Source: Pseudomonas sp. (GTDB lineage: Bacteria; Pseudomonadota; Gammaproteobacteria; Pseudomonadales; Pseudomonadaceae). Taken from it: a DNA stretch of 64,000 bases. The position numbers were made by a program, and so were the translations under genes. A model generated the notes under the pieces. That model saw nothing but the letters and a program-made list of their open reading frames with translations, ran no database searches and was not told where the DNA came from. This document shows, in pieces, positions 21,901 to 31,741 of this stretch; position 1 is the first letter of the stretch, and every line of letters begins with the position of its first letter. Location: assembly GCF_030690725.1 (NCBI RefSeq), contig NZ_JAUYGD010000044.1, positions 62,001-126,000 on the forward strand, written 5' to 3'.

Positions 21901-22797
21901 GGCATTCAGTGCCAGATTATTCAGTGCCACCGATTCGCGCTCGGCGTAGCCAGCCTGGAGCTGCGGCACATGCAGGCGGCTGACCGCCCGCTGCACGCCA
22001 CCCTTGGCCCAGCTCAGCCAGACTTCACCGCCAAGCTGCAATTGCTCAAGGCGCCACTGCGCCAACAGACTCGCCGGCACCCAGGCCGCCCAATCGCTCT
22101 GCGGCAGGCTCAGGTACAGCTCGGCGGAGGCGTCTTGCCAGCGTTTGGCGCTTATCCGCGTGCGCAACTGCAGGGCCAGCGGCTGGCCGTCAGGCAACAA
22201 CAGACGGCCGTCCAGACGCTGGCTTACGCTGCCGTTGCGCAGGGTGAGATTGACATAGGTCAGGGTCCGCGGCGGCTGCTCGAAGGCTTGCACGGTGACC
22301 TGGCTGTTGAACAGCGACAGGCGCTTGACCACCTGTGATTGCGTCAGCACCTGAGCCAGGTCCAGCGGCGCCGGGTCGCTGCGTTGCGGCAAGCCCTTGA
22401 GCGACCAGCCGCCGCCTTCAGCCTGCTGCACCACCAGCTGTAGGCCATCCAGCTCAAGCCGGGCAATGCGCGGCTGACGCGCCAACAGGCTGGCCAGCAC
22501 ATCCGGCACCACGCGCACCTGATCCAGCTGCAAGGCGCCAGCCCCCTCGCCGACCGTCACATCGTGAGCGGTCAGCACCGGCGAAAAACCTTGCCAAAGG
22601 CCTTCCAGCGCACCGATCTGCACCGGCATGGCCAGCGCTTCACGGGCCTTGTCTTCGGCGTCCAGGCGGTATTCGGCGACCAGCGGCACCAGCTCGCGGC
22701 CGAGGCTGACGTACAGCGCCGCCAATACCAGCGCCAGGGCGCACAGCCCCAACGCCGTCCGCAACAGCAGGGCTGTCCAGCGCGCCAATGCCTGCAT
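18964..22797 (-). CDS. yhdP: AsmA-like lipid-transport protein YhdP
   Basis: This very large 1277-residue protein has one N-terminal membrane helix (about 8-30, LLLRTALGLCALALVLAALY) and a long periplasmic beta-taco region of the YhdP (DUF3971/AsmA-like) family. In E. coli YhdP with TamB and YdbH moves phospholipid to the outer membrane. The C-terminus retains LLVTLPVTNNLPLAALIVGAPAIGGALFIADKLLG, a family hallmark. It follows rng by 31 bp, the conserved rng-yhdP-nitrilase-tldD order. The frame is intact throughout. Confidence 0.96.
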   Translation of the reverse strand: MQALARWTALLLRTALGLCALALVLAALYVSLGRELVPLVAEYRLDAEDKAREALAMPVQIGALEGLWQGFSPVLTAHDVTVGEGAGALQLDQVRVVPDVLASLLARQPRIARLELDGLQLVVQQAEGGGWSLKGLPQRSDPAPLDLAQVLTQSQVVKRLSLFNSQVTVQAFEQPPRTLTYVNLTLRNGSVSQRLDGRLLLPDGQPLALQLRTRISAKRWQDASAELYLSLPQSDWAAWVPASLLAQWRLEQLQLGGEVWLSWAKGGVQRAVSRLHVPQLQAGYAERESVALNNLALNAYFTRTELGFKLVLDDLAFSRDEQRWGEVRVALTQQAESAEVQEQWLLSADRLDLAPLQPLVAGLAPLPDKGLALLAQLKPHGALRNIQLDYRPQLTDSKRLQFSANLQRIGFAAYLGSPAAENVSGSISGDLGQGELRVDSENFSLHLDTLFPKPWLYQKANALLTWQLDEQAFTLRSPYLQVLGEEGPVAGDFLIRLRFDPAQEDYMDLRVGLRNGDARFTEKYLPSRAPGMSADLDAWLKSAIRGGAVDEGYFQYQGSLNKDAENAARSISLFFAVHDAELAFQPGWPALREGRGRVLIEDSGVRVELAEGRILDSRVNNAQALIATALPGQPPRLLLTSELSSNVDDALHILQQTPIGTAETFAGWTGAGALTGKLKLDLPLRKGLAPEVVVDFATQGAQLSLPNPPLQFSQLQGAFRYNTASGLSAPDIRAQVLGHAVRAKALAEGARGKARSRIEASGQIAVSELSTWLGVTQPLPVSGNLPYRLNLTLDGTDSQLRVSSSLKGATVALPAPFGKSAAEERATQWRMSLGGREPRYWLDYAELLSLTFAASPGQFSQGRGEIRLADGPASLPTSQGLRVRGRVAELDWSAWQQVLQPYASVPIGDAQRLFKDAQLRIGRFSGFGINLDTLEVAVKRDAATWAVSLDSPQLKGQVGLPDARELPIALTLDYLRFPAAEKKTAGEPVVDAPDPLASVDPRSFPALDVRIAQVYQGIEPLGSWSLKARPVSTGVHFDELDLNLKGLKIGGRASWLNAASGVRTSYKGRMGGADLADVLIAWGFAPTASSRDFHMDVDGDWPGSPAWFGMKRFSGTLDASLRKGQFSEVEGPASALRVFGLLNFNSIGRRLRLDFSDLLGKGLSYDRVKGLLVADNGVFVTREPITLEGPSSNLELNGTLDMANDRIDAKLLVTLPVTNNLPLAALIVGAPAIGGALFIADKLLGDRVARFASVQYDVKGSWQNPDISFDKPFEKPQ

Positions 22798-22828
22798 TCA
22801 GTTCACGCCCAGGCGGTAAACGCGCATA

Positions 22829-24286
22829 TCAGAGCAGCACCACATCGTACTGCTCCTGGGAATACATGGTCTCGACCTGGAACTTGATAGTGCGGCCGAT
22901 AAAGGCTTCAAGATCGGCGACGTTGCCCGACTCTTCATCAAGCAGGCGGTCGACGACTTTCTGATTGGCCAGCACGCGATAACCTTCCGGCTGATAAGCC
23001 CGCGCTTCACGGAGGATTTCGCGGAAGATTTCGTAGCAGGTGGTTTCCGCCGTCTTCAGTTTGCCGCGCCCCTGACAGCAGCTGCACGGCTCACACAGCA
23101 CCTGCTCAAGGCTTTCGCGGGTGCGTTTGCGGGTCATCTGCACCAGGCCCAGCTCGGTGATGCCAATGATATTGGTCTTGGCGTGGTCGCGCTCCAGCTG
23201 CTTCTCCAGGGTGCGCAGCACCTGACGCTGATGCTCCTCATCTTCCATGTCGATAAAGTCGATGATGATGATCCCGCCGATATTGCGCAGGCGCAGCTGG
23301 CGGGCAATCGCGGTGGCGGCCTCCAGGTTGGTCTTGAAGATGGTCTCTTCAAGCGTGCGGTGGCCGACGAAGGCGCCGGTGTTCACATCGATGGTGCTCA
23401 TCGCCTCGGCCGGATCGATGATCAGGTAACCGCCGGACTTGAGCGGCACCTTGCGCTCCAGCGCCTTCTGGATTTCATCCTCAACGCCATACAGATCGAA
23501 GATCGGCCGCTCACCTGGGTAATGTTCCAGGCGGTCGGCGATTTCCGGCATCAGCTCGTCGACGAACTGGGTGATCTTGCCGAAGGTCTCGCGCGAGTCG
23601 ACGCGGATCTTCTCGATCTTAGGGTTGACCAGGTCGCGCAGGGTGCGCAGCGCCAGGGACAGGTCCTCGTAGATCACCAGCGGCGTCGGGCCGACTTTCA
23701 TCTGCGTGGCGATCTGTTCCCACAGACGGCGCAGGTAACGGATGTCGGCGAGAATTTCATCGGCCCCAGCACCGTCAGCGGCGGTACGTAGAATAAAGCC
23801 GCCGGCTTCCTCGATGCCTTCGGCGGCCACGCAATCGGCCACCACCTGTTTCAGGCGCTCGCGCTCGGCCTCATCCTCGATTTTCAGCGAGATACCAACG
23901 TGAGCGGTGCGCGGCATGTACACCAGATAACGCGAAGGGATCGACAGCTGGGTGGTCAGGCGCGCGCCCTTGCTGCCAATCGGGTCCTTGGTGACCTGCA
24001 CCACCAGGCTCTGGCCTTCATGCACCAGGGCGCTGATGCTTTCCACGGCAGGGCCTTCGCGGCTGGAGATTTCCGCGGCATGAATAAACGCCGCACGCTC
24101 CAGACCGATATCGATAAAGGCCGCCTGCATGCCTGGCAGCACGCGTACCACCTTGCCCTTATAGATATTGCCGACGATGCCACGCTTCTGCGTGCGCTCG
24201 ACGTGCACTTCCTGCAGTACGCCGTTTTCCACCACCGCCACGCGCGATTCCATCGGCGTGATGTTGATCAGGATCTCTTCACTCAT
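22829..24286 (-). CDS. rng: Ribonuclease G
   Basis: This 485-residue RNase E/G family endonuclease starts MSEEILINITPMESRVAVVENG, with an S1 domain (about 38-120), the catalytic DNase-I-like region (IDVNTGAFVGHRTLEETIFKTNLEAA, IIIDFIDMEDEEHQ) and a zinc-link cysteine cluster (CEPCSCCQGRG). It matures the 5' end of 16S rRNA and trims other RNAs. The longer upstream frame was rejected because it runs through a dispersed repeat. It lacks the RNase E C-terminal scaffold. Confidence 0.96.
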   Translation of the reverse strand: MSEEILINITPMESRVAVVENGVLQEVHVERTQKRGIVGNIYKGKVVRVLPGMQAAFIDIGLERAAFIHAAEISSREGPAVESISALVHEGQSLVVQVTKDPIGSKGARLTTQLSIPSRYLVYMPRTAHVGISLKIEDEAERERLKQVVADCVAAEGIEEAGGFILRTAADGAGADEILADIRYLRRLWEQIATQMKVGPTPLVIYEDLSLALRTLRDLVNPKIEKIRVDSRETFGKITQFVDELMPEIADRLEHYPGERPIFDLYGVEDEIQKALERKVPLKSGGYLIIDPAEAMSTIDVNTGAFVGHRTLEETIFKTNLEAATAIARQLRLRNIGGIIIIDFIDMEDEEHQRQVLRTLEKQLERDHAKTNIIGITELGLVQMTRKRTRESLEQVLCEPCSCCQGRGKLKTAETTCYEIFREILREARAYQPEGYRVLANQKVVDRLLDEESGNVADLEAFIGRTIKFQVETMYSQEQYDVVLL

Positions 24287-24302
24287 GTGCTTATCTCTTC
24301 TG

Positions 24303-24443
24303 AGAACCTGTCCACGATCTGCTGCGCGTCGGCCCTGCTGCGTTAAAAACACGCTCGGAATGCTCATGTACAAAAGTACACTCCGCTTCCTCGCCTGTTT
24401 TTGCCTTGCAGGACTCTAGCTCGCGAAATCGTGAACTGGTTCT
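24303..24443. repeat. 141-bp dispersed element with terminal inverted repeats in the maf-rng gap
   Basis: The ends AGAACCTGTCCACGAT (24303-24318) and ATCGTGAACTGGTTCT (24428-24443) are inverted repeats with 14 of 16 matches. Inside is a small palindrome TGTAC-AAAA-GTACA. I recognise the end sequence and the inner CTGCTGCGCGTCGGC block as a repeat found in many Pseudomonas genomes, MITE- or REP-like, but copy number cannot be shown here. It carries no open frame of note and separates maf from rng, 17 bp before the rng start. Confidence 0.7.
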
Positions 24444-24489
24444 GCGGCAAAGCTGAAAGCCCAGGGACTGCGCCGATAATGGCGGTCAC

Positions 24490-25110
24490 TCACCCGCGAC
24501 CCGCAACCTCTTGACTGTGATCTGGCAGCGACTGCCAGCACGGAATAGCAAATTCTGCGAGCAATGCAGCAGTCTCACACAGCGGCAAACCCACCACCGC
24601 CGAATAACTGCCGTGCAACTGGCTGACAAATACTGCCGCCAGGCCCTGAATACCGTAACACCCGGCCTTGTCCTGCGGCTCGCCGCTGGCCCAGTAAGCC
24701 TCGATTTCCGCCTGATTCAATGCACGGAAGGTGACCTGGCTTGTGACCACCCGCGACTCCAGCCGTTCGCGGCTGGCCAGCGCCACCGCCGTCAGCACCT
24801 GATGAGTGCGCCCGGACAGAGCATTCAAGGCCGCCAGCGCATCGTCACGGTCTACAGGCTTACCAAGAATTCGCCCATCGAGCACCACGGCGGTATCGGC
24901 GCCGAGCACCACGGCATCCGCAGTATCGGCCAATGCCGCCAGCCCAGCCTGCGCCTTACCGCGAGCCAGACGCTCTACATAGGCGATTGGCGACTCACCT
25001 GGCAATGCATTTTCATCGATGGGGGCGATTTGCGTGAGGAAGGGCACCGCAATTTGCGTCAGCAGTTCGCGGCGACGCGGCGATCCGGAGGCGAGATAAA
25101 GGGTGGCCAT
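24490..25110 (-). CDS. maf: Maf-family nucleotide pyrophosphatase (YhdE type)
   Basis: This 206-residue Maf/HAM1-fold protein begins [14 protein letters not shown] with [15 protein letters not shown] and the late [11 protein letters not shown] motif. The YhdE subgroup hydrolyses dTTP/UTP and modified analogues and was linked to cell shape by its place after mreBCD. It is the gene after mreD, with a 45-bp gap. The C-terminus is about 10 residues longer than the typical YhdE. Confidence 0.93.
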   Translation of the reverse strand: MATLYLASGSPRRRELLTQIAVPFLTQIAPIDENALPGESPIAYVERLARGKAQAGLAALADTADAVVLGADTAVVLDGRILGKPVDRDDALAALNALSGRTHQVLTAVALASRERLESRVVTSQVTFRALNQAEIEAYWASGEPQDKAGCYGIQGLAAVFVSQLHGSYSAVVGLPLCETAALLAEFAIPCWQSLPDHSQEVAGRG

Positions 25111-25155
25111 GCTGACTTCTCCCTGTCGGATAAACGCAAGGCCCAGCGGCCTTGC

Positions 25156-25641
25156 CTAATTGACGCCCAGACGCTGATGCAGCCCGCGCAACAGGGTACA
25201 GACCCAGGGCCAGAGCAAGGCACTGACCAGCGCCGGCAAGACAAAGGTCAGAGTCGGCGGGCGACTGCCGGTCAGGGCGTTCAGCCACAGCTGCACCAGC
25301 TGCGCCAGGCCGAACACCACCAGCAGCACCGTGCTCTGCTGCCACATTGGGAACATGCGCAAGCGCTGATGCAGGGTCAGCACCAGGAAAGTGATCAGGG
25401 TCAGGATCAGCGCATTCTGCCCCAGCAAACTGCCATTCAGCACATCAGCCAACAAACCGATGGCCCAGGCGGTGGTCATGCCCACACGATGCGGCAAGGC
25501 CAGCACCCAGTAAGTCAGAAACAGTGCCAGCCACAGCGGCCGGCCCAGCTCCATAAATTTGGGCATGCTCGATACGCTAAGCAACAGCGCCAGAGCGAAT
25601 GTCAGCCAGACCACCCAGATATTGCTTGATCGTGCGGCCAT
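25156..25641 (-). CDS. mreD: Rod-shape protein MreD
   Basis: This 161-residue integral membrane protein has about five hydrophobic segments and begins MAARSSNIWVVWLTFALALLLS. It is the membrane partner of MreC in the elongasome. Its ATG overlaps the mreC stop by 1 bp (TAATG), which indicates coupled translation. The family stretch VLNGSLLGQNALILTLITFL is present. Confidence 0.94.
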   Translation of the reverse strand: MAARSSNIWVVWLTFALALLLSVSSMPKFMELGRPLWLALFLTYWVLALPHRVGMTTAWAIGLLADVLNGSLLGQNALILTLITFLVLTLHQRLRMFPMWQQSTVLLVVFGLAQLVQLWLNALTGSRPPTLTFVLPALVSALLWPWVCTLLRGLHQRLGVN

Positions 25642-26555
25642 TATTGCGCTGCCTCCGGCGGATTGGCGGGCGCTGCTGGTGCGTCGGCCGCGGGTTGCGC
25701 CTGCTGCAGAATTTCACGATCCAGGGCTTCCTGCGCCTGCGCCGACTCGGTGGCGCGCTGCTCAGGGGTGCGCGGGTCGGTAAATACCAGCAGCATATAG
25801 CGGCTGCGGTTCAGCGTAGCCGTGGGCACCGCACGGACAATCGCAAAGGGCTGACCGGAGTCGTGGATCACTTCGGAAACCATGGCCACCGGATAACCGG
25901 CTGGGAAGCGCTGGCCAAGGCCGGAGCTGACCAGCAGATCGCCTTCCTTGATATCCGCTGTATCGGCGACATGGCGCAGTTCCAGACGCTCCGGATTGCC
26001 GGTACCGCTGGCGATGGCGCGCAGGCCGTTGCGATTGACCTGCACCGGGATGCTGTGGGTGGTGTCCGTCAACAGCAGTACTCGCGAGGTGTAGGGCATG
26101 ACCTCGACCACCTGGCCCATCAGACCACGGGCATCCAGCACCGGCTGACCGAGGAACACGCCATCCTTCTCGCCCTTGTCGATCAGAATGCGGTGGGTAA
26201 AGGGGTTCGGATCGATACCGATCAGCTCGGTGGCCAGTACGTCGTCATCAACCAGCGCGGCCGAGTTGAGCAGCTCGCGCAGGCGCACGTTCTGCTCGGT
26301 GAGCGCGGCAAGCTTCTGCAGGCGGCGCTGCATCATCAGCTGTTCAGCCTTGAGCTTTTCGTTTTCAGCGGTCAGCTCATTGCGCGTGCTCAGTTCCTGA
26401 GTCGCGCTCTCCCATAAGCGTACCGGCAGACGACCGACCCAGTAGACCGGCTCGACGATCAGGCCCAGCTGCGCGCGCAGCGGCTGCAGCAGGGTGAAGC
26501 GTGCGTCGACCACCATCAGCGCAGCCGACAGCACGGTGAACACCAGCAGGCGCAC
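25641..26555 (-). CDS. mreC: Rod-shape protein MreC (start uncertain, probably upstream)
   Basis: This protein is 304 residues from the first normal start codon (GTG at 26555), with an N-terminal membrane helix, a coiled coil (about 55-85, LTAENEKLKAEQLMMQRRLQKLAAL) and the periplasmic MreC beta domains. MreC links MreB, PBP2 and RodA. The frame continues upstream as IKPLFAKGPSLG to 26591, which looks like genuine MreC N-terminus, yet contains no ATG, GTG or TTG after the in-frame stop at 26610-26612. An AGGAG lies 6 nt before an ATC codon at 26589-26591, and CTG lies at 26595-26597. The C-terminal tail is rich in Ala/Pro/Gln. Confidence 0.9.
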   Translation of the reverse strand: MRLLVFTVLSAALMVVDARFTLLQPLRAQLGLIVEPVYWVGRLPVRLWESATQELSTRNELTAENEKLKAEQLMMQRRLQKLAALTEQNVRLRELLNSAALVDDDVLATELIGIDPNPFTHRILIDKGEKDGVFLGQPVLDARGLMGQVVEVMPYTSRVLLLTDTTHSIPVQVNRNGLRAIASGTGNPERLELRHVADTADIKEGDLLVSSGLGQRFPAGYPVAMVSEVIHDSGQPFAIVRAVPTATLNRSRYMLLVFTDPRTPEQRATESAQAQEALDREILQQAQPAADAPAAPANPPEAAQ

Positions 26556-26679
26556 ACCCAGCGAAGGACCTTTGGCAAATAGCGGTTTGATCGGCAGCTC
26601 CTCACAGCGTCAGGCAGCAAAACAAAAGCTGCAAGCGGGTAGAACCCGGCTTGCAGCTCAAGACTTGGAGCGGTCGCGC

Positions 26680-27729
<1,050 letters not shown>

Positions 27730-27788
27730 CTAGGCAACGCGTGGGTAAAGGCGAAGCGCGGTAAAGGCGCTGCTAAAAAGTGCGGCAA

Positions 27789-27817
27789 ACTCTAACAACG
27801 GCAGGGATTTTGAGCAA
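27789..27817 (-). promoter_or_regulatory. Candidate sigma-70 promoter of mreB
   Basis: On the minus strand TTGCTC (27812-27817) and TAGAGT (27789-27794) are separated by 17 bp, about 72 bp before the mreB ATG. This is the best hexamer pair in the 266-bp divergent mreB-gatC region; nothing comparable was found for gatC on the plus strand. Confidence 0.5.
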
Positions 27818-27983
27818 GGCACCAATATGTTAGATTGCCGGTTTTTCCGGGCTTTAAGGCCCATCATCGCGGCCTTTGACCGCCACCTGTCACTATCTGT
27901 TCCCTGCGCACCCGTGCATGGCGACCCGTTCACATTTCCAAAGGCGGCCAGCGACTGCGCTGCTTTATATAGGGAGAAACCTG

Positions 27984-28271
27984 ATGGCGCTTGAACGCTC
28001 CGACGTGGAGAAAATCGCTCATCTGGCCCGACTGGGCCTGAATGAAGCCGATATCCCGGCTACCACCGAGACCCTTAATAACATTCTCGGCCTGATTGAT
28101 CAGATGCAGGCGGTCAATACCGACGGCATCGAGCCGCTGGCTCACCCGTTGGAAGCCACTCAGCGCCTGCGCGCCGACCAGGTCACCGAACGCAACCAGC
28201 GCGAGGCCTATCAAGCCATCGCCCCGGCCGTGGAAAACGGCCTGTACCTGGTTCCGAAAGTCATCGAGTAA
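27984..28271 (+). CDS. gatC: Asp/Glu-tRNA amidotransferase subunit C
   Basis: This 95-residue GatC starts [19 protein letters not shown], preceded by AGGGAG. GatC wraps around GatA and joins it to GatB in the GatCAB complex, which amidates mischarged Asp-tRNA(Asn) and/or Glu-tRNA(Gln). A longer upstream frame into the promoter region was rejected. It lies 16 bp before gatA. Confidence 0.95.
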   Translation: MALERSDVEKIAHLARLGLNEADIPATTETLNNILGLIDQMQAVNTDGIEPLAHPLEATQRLRADQVTERNQREAYQAIAPAVENGLYLVPKVIE

Positions 28272-28287
28272 GGGAAAAAGCCTAGCC

Positions 28288-29739
28288 ATGCATCAATTTA
28301 CCCTGGCCGAGATCGCCCGCGGACTCGCCGACAAGCAGTTTTCCGCTGAAGAACTGACCCGCAGCCTGTTGGCGCGCATCGCCCAACTCGACCCGCAGCT
28401 CAACAGTTTTATCACCGTCACCGAAGACCTGGCCCTGAGCCAGGCCAAAGCAGCCGACGCGCGCCGCGCGGCGGGTGAGAATGGCGCCCTACTCGGCGCA
28501 CCGATTGGCCACAAGGACCTGTTCTGCACCCAGGACGTACTGACCAGCTGCGGCTCGAAAATCCTTACCGGTTTTAAGGCCCCCTATAACGCCACCGTGG
28601 TCGAGAAACTCGCCGCGGCCGGCGCCGTGACCCTGGGCAAGCTGAACATGGACGAATTCGCCATGGGCTCGGCCAACGAATCCAGCCACTACGGCGCGGT
28701 GAAAAACCCCTGGGACCTGACCCGCGTACCCGGCGGTTCTTCCGGCGGCTCGGCCGCCGCGGTGGCCGCCCGCCTACTGCCAGCCGCCACTGGCACCGAC
28801 ACTGGCGGCTCGATCCGCCAGCCGGCGGCACTGACCAACCTCACCGGGATCAAGCCGACCTACGGCCGCGTGTCGCGCTGGGGCATGATCGCCTATGCCT
28901 CCAGCCTCGATCAGGGCGGCCCATTGGCCCGCACCGCCGAGGACTGCGCACTGATGCTGCAGACCATGGCCGGTTTCGATACCAAGGACAGCACCAGCGT
29001 CGATCAGCCGGTGGACGATTACCTGGCCGCCCTCAGCCAGCCGCTGAATGGCCTGCGCATTGGCCTGCCGAAGGAATACTTCGGCGCGGGCCTGGATGCG
29101 CGCATCGGCGAGAAGATGATGGCCGTGGTCGAAGAGCTGAAAAAGCTCGGCGCGACCGTCAAGGAAATCAGCCTGCCGAATATGCAGCACGCCATTCCCG
29201 CCTACTACGTGATCGCGCCGGCAGAAGCCAGCAGCAACCTGTCGCGCTTTGACGGCGTGCGCTTCGGCTATCGCTGCGAGAACCCGGTGAATCTGGAAGA
29301 CCTTTACAAGCGCTCGCGCGGCGAAGGCTTCGGCGCAGAAGTAAAACGCCGCATTATGGTCGGCACCTACGCGCTGTCCGCCGGTTACTACGACGCTTAC
29401 TACCTCAAGGCGCAGAAGATTCGCCGACTGATCAAGAATGATTTTGTCGCTGCGTTCAATGACGTCGACGTAATCCTCGGCCCAACCACGCCGAACCTGG
29501 CCTGGAAGCTTGGCGAGAAGAACAACGATCCGGTCGCCGCCTACCTGGAAGACATCTACACCATCACCGCCAACCTGGCCGGCATCCCCGGTCTGTCGAT
29601 GCCTGCCGGCTTCGTCGATGGCTTGCCGGTCGGTGTGCAACTGCTCGCCCCTTACTTCCAGGAAGGCCGCTTGCTCAACGTCGCCCATCAGTACCAACAG
29701 GTTACTGACTGGCACACCCAAGCTCCGGCTGGATTCTGA
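28288..29739 (+). CDS. gatA: Asp/Glu-tRNA amidotransferase subunit A
   Basis: This 483-residue amidase-signature protein has the Ser-cisSer-Lys triad K76 (APIGHKDLF), S151 (VPGGSSGGS) and S175 ([12 protein letters not shown]). It releases ammonia from glutamine for transfer to the mischarged tRNA. The start [13 protein letters not shown] was chosen; an in-frame extension overlapping gatC is not conserved. GatB follows after 11 bp. Confidence 0.97.
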   Translation: MHQFTLAEIARGLADKQFSAEELTRSLLARIAQLDPQLNSFITVTEDLALSQAKAADARRAAGENGALLGAPIGHKDLFCTQDVLTSCGSKILTGFKAPYNATVVEKLAAAGAVTLGKLNMDEFAMGSANESSHYGAVKNPWDLTRVPGGSSGGSAAAVAARLLPAATGTDTGGSIRQPAALTNLTGIKPTYGRVSRWGMIAYASSLDQGGPLARTAEDCALMLQTMAGFDTKDSTSVDQPVDDYLAALSQPLNGLRIGLPKEYFGAGLDARIGEKMMAVVEELKKLGATVKEISLPNMQHAIPAYYVIAPAEASSNLSRFDGVRFGYRCENPVNLEDLYKRSRGEGFGAEVKRRIMVGTYALSAGYYDAYYLKAQKIRRLIKNDFVAAFNDVDVILGPTTPNLAWKLGEKNNDPVAAYLEDIYTITANLAGIPGLSMPAGFVDGLPVGVQLLAPYFQEGRLLNVAHQYQQVTDWHTQAPAGF

Positions 29740-29750
29740 GGACGACTGAT

Positions 29751-31199
29751 ATGCAATGGGAAACCGTAATCGGGCTGGAAATTCACGCTCAGCTCAGCAC
29801 CCAATCGAAGATTTTCTCCGCCAGCGCCATCGCCTTCGGCGCCGAGCCCAACACCCAGGCCAGCCTGGTTGACCTTGGCATGCCTGGCACCCTGCCGGTA
29901 CTGAACGCCGAAACCGTGCGTATGGCCTGCAAGTTCGGTCTGGCGATTGATGCCGAAATCGCCCCGCACAACATCTTTGCGCGCAAGAACTACTTCTACC
30001 CGGACCTGCCCAAGGGCTACCAGACCAGCCAGATGGACCACCCCATCGTTGGCAAGGGCTTCCTCGACATCACCCTGGAAGACGGTACAAGCAAGCGCAT
30101 CGGCATCACCCGCGCGCACCTGGAAGAGGACGCCGGCAAGAGCCTGCACGAAGACTTCCACGGCATGAGCGGCATCGACCTCAACCGCGCCGGCACGCCG
30201 CTGCTAGAAATCGTTTCCGAACCGGACATCCGTTCGGCCAAGGAAGCCGTGGCCTATGTCAAAGCTATCCACGCGTTGGTGCGTTATCTGGGCATCTGCG
30301 ACGGCAATATGGCCGAAGGCTCGCTGCGCTGCGACTGCAACGTCTCGGTACGCCCGGTCGGCCAGGCCGAGTTCGGCACCCGCGCCGAGATCAAGAACGT
30401 CAACTCGTTCCGCTTTATCGAAAAAGCCATCAACCATGAAGTGCAGCGCCAAATCGAACTGATCGAAGACGGCGGCAAGGTGGTGCAGGAAACTCGCCTG
30501 TACGACCCAAACAAGGACCAGACGCGCTCCATGCGCAGCAAGGAAGAAGCCAACGACTACCGGTACTTCCCCTGCCCGGACCTGCTGCCGGTGGTGATTG
30601 AGCAGAGCTTCCTCGACGAAGTGCGCGCCACTCTGCCGGAGCTGCCAGTCGAGAAACGCGCACGCTTCGAGCGCGAGTTCGGTCTGTCCACCTATGACGC
30701 CGACGTGCTCGCCGCCAGCCGCGAGATGGCCAACTATTTCGAGGCGGTCAACACCGTATGTGGCGACGCCAAGCTGGCCGCCAACTGGGTGATGGGTGAA
30801 CTGTCCAGCCTGCTCAACAAAGACAACCTGGAGATCGAGCAATCGCCGGTTTCCGCCGAGCAACTGGGCGGGATGATCCTGCGCATCAAGGACAACACCA
30901 TCAGCGGCAAGATCGCCAAGATGGTCTTCGAGGCCCTGGCCGCTGGCGAAGGCGCGAGCGCCGATGAAGTGATCGAGAACAAGGGCCTTAAGCAGGTCAC
31001 CGACTCCGGCGCCATCGAAGCGATGCTCGACGAAGTGCTGGCAGCCAACGCCGAGCAGGTTGAACAGTACCGCGCCGCTGATGAAGCCAAGCGCGGCAAG
31101 ATGTTCGGCTTCTTTGTCGGCCAGGCCATGAAGGCCTCGAAAGGCAAGGCCAACCCAGGCCAGGTGAACGAACTGCTGAAGAAAAAGCTCGAAGCTTGA
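29751..31199 (+). CDS. gatB: Asp/Glu-tRNA amidotransferase subunit B
   Basis: This 482-residue GatB has a kinase-like N-terminal domain ([32 protein letters not shown]) and a C-terminal YqeY-like tRNA-binding tail (LKKKLEA end). It activates the mischarged amino acid with ATP. GAGGACGACTGAT precedes the ATG. It completes gatCAB and is followed by an intrinsic terminator. Confidence 0.97.
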   Translation: MQWETVIGLEIHAQLSTQSKIFSASAIAFGAEPNTQASLVDLGMPGTLPVLNAETVRMACKFGLAIDAEIAPHNIFARKNYFYPDLPKGYQTSQMDHPIVGKGFLDITLEDGTSKRIGITRAHLEEDAGKSLHEDFHGMSGIDLNRAGTPLLEIVSEPDIRSAKEAVAYVKAIHALVRYLGICDGNMAEGSLRCDCNVSVRPVGQAEFGTRAEIKNVNSFRFIEKAINHEVQRQIELIEDGGKVVQETRLYDPNKDQTRSMRSKEEANDYRYFPCPDLLPVVIEQSFLDEVRATLPELPVEKRARFEREFGLSTYDADVLAASREMANYFEAVNTVCGDAKLAANWVMGELSSLLNKDNLEIEQSPVSAEQLGGMILRIKDNTISGKIAKMVFEALAAGEGASADEVIENKGLKQVTDSGAIEAMLDEVLAANAEQVEQYRAADEAKRGKMFGFFVGQAMKASKGKANPGQVNELLKKKLEA

Positions 31200-31214
31200 A
31201 CCTTGCCGTCACAC

Positions 31215-31244
31215 ACAACGCCGGGTCAGCCCGGCGTTGTTTTG
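31215..31244 (+). terminator. Intrinsic terminator after gatB
   Basis: A perfect 11-bp stem ACAACGCCGGG / CCCGGCGTTGT with loop TCAG is followed by TTTTGT. It lies 15 bp after the gatB stop. Confidence 0.88.
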
Positions 31245-31269
31245 TCCGCCGCCCGACCATGGAGCCGCC

Positions 31270-31641
31270 ATGCGCCTTCTGTTAATCGCCCTAACCAGCC
31301 TCTTGCTCAGCGCCTGCGCCAGCCAGGGCCAGGTCGACCCGCAGGGTTACCGCGCCGAGGGCCAGGCGTCCTATTACGGCGCGCGTCACCACGGCAATAA
31401 AACCGCCAGCGGCGAACGCTTCGACCAGAACGCCCTGACCGCAGCACACCGCAGCCTGCCGTTTGGTAGCCGGGTACAGGTGACCAACCTGCGTAACGAC
31501 AAAACCGTGGTGGTGCGCATTAATGACCGCGGTCCTTACGCCAAGAAGCGCATTATCGACCTCTCGCAAAAAGCCGCCGAACAGCTGGATATGCTGCGCG
31601 ACGGCGTAGTGCCGGTGAGAGTGGAGCAACTGGCCGACTGA
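31270..31641 (+). CDS. Small RlpA-like double-psi beta-barrel lipoprotein
   Basis: This 123-residue protein has a lipoprotein signal (LLLSAC, C17) and one RlpA-like DPBB domain ([56 protein letters not shown]). RlpA-family proteins are lytic transglycosylases that act on denuded glycan or related wall-binding proteins. It lacks the SPOR domain of the full RlpA at 62539-63543, so it should not be directed to division septa in the same way. The start at 31270 was chosen over an upstream TTG-type extension. It is monocistronic after gatB. Confidence 0.9.
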   Translation: MRLLLIALTSLLLSACASQGQVDPQGYRAEGQASYYGARHHGNKTASGERFDQNALTAAHRSLPFGSRVQVTNLRNDKTVVVRINDRGPYAKKRIIDLSQKAAEQLDMLRDGVVPVRVEQLAD

Positions 31642-31741
31642 ACACAGTTGTTTACAAAGAAGCGCTAGACAGCCCTGATCAGCCTCTGGCGCAACGCAAG
31701 CCGATGATTAAACTAGCGCCACTTTTCTGGAGCCCCTTGCA

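Noticed and set aside
20581..22338. A 585-codon open frame on the plus strand antisense to yhdP
   Set aside because: It mirrors the codon pattern of yhdP, has no recognisable domain, and long antisense frames are common in GC-rich Pseudomonas genes.
27876..27983. N-terminal extension of gatC
   Set aside because: The extension lies in the divergent promoter region and does not resemble GatC; the ATG at 27984 has a ribosome site and family N-terminus.
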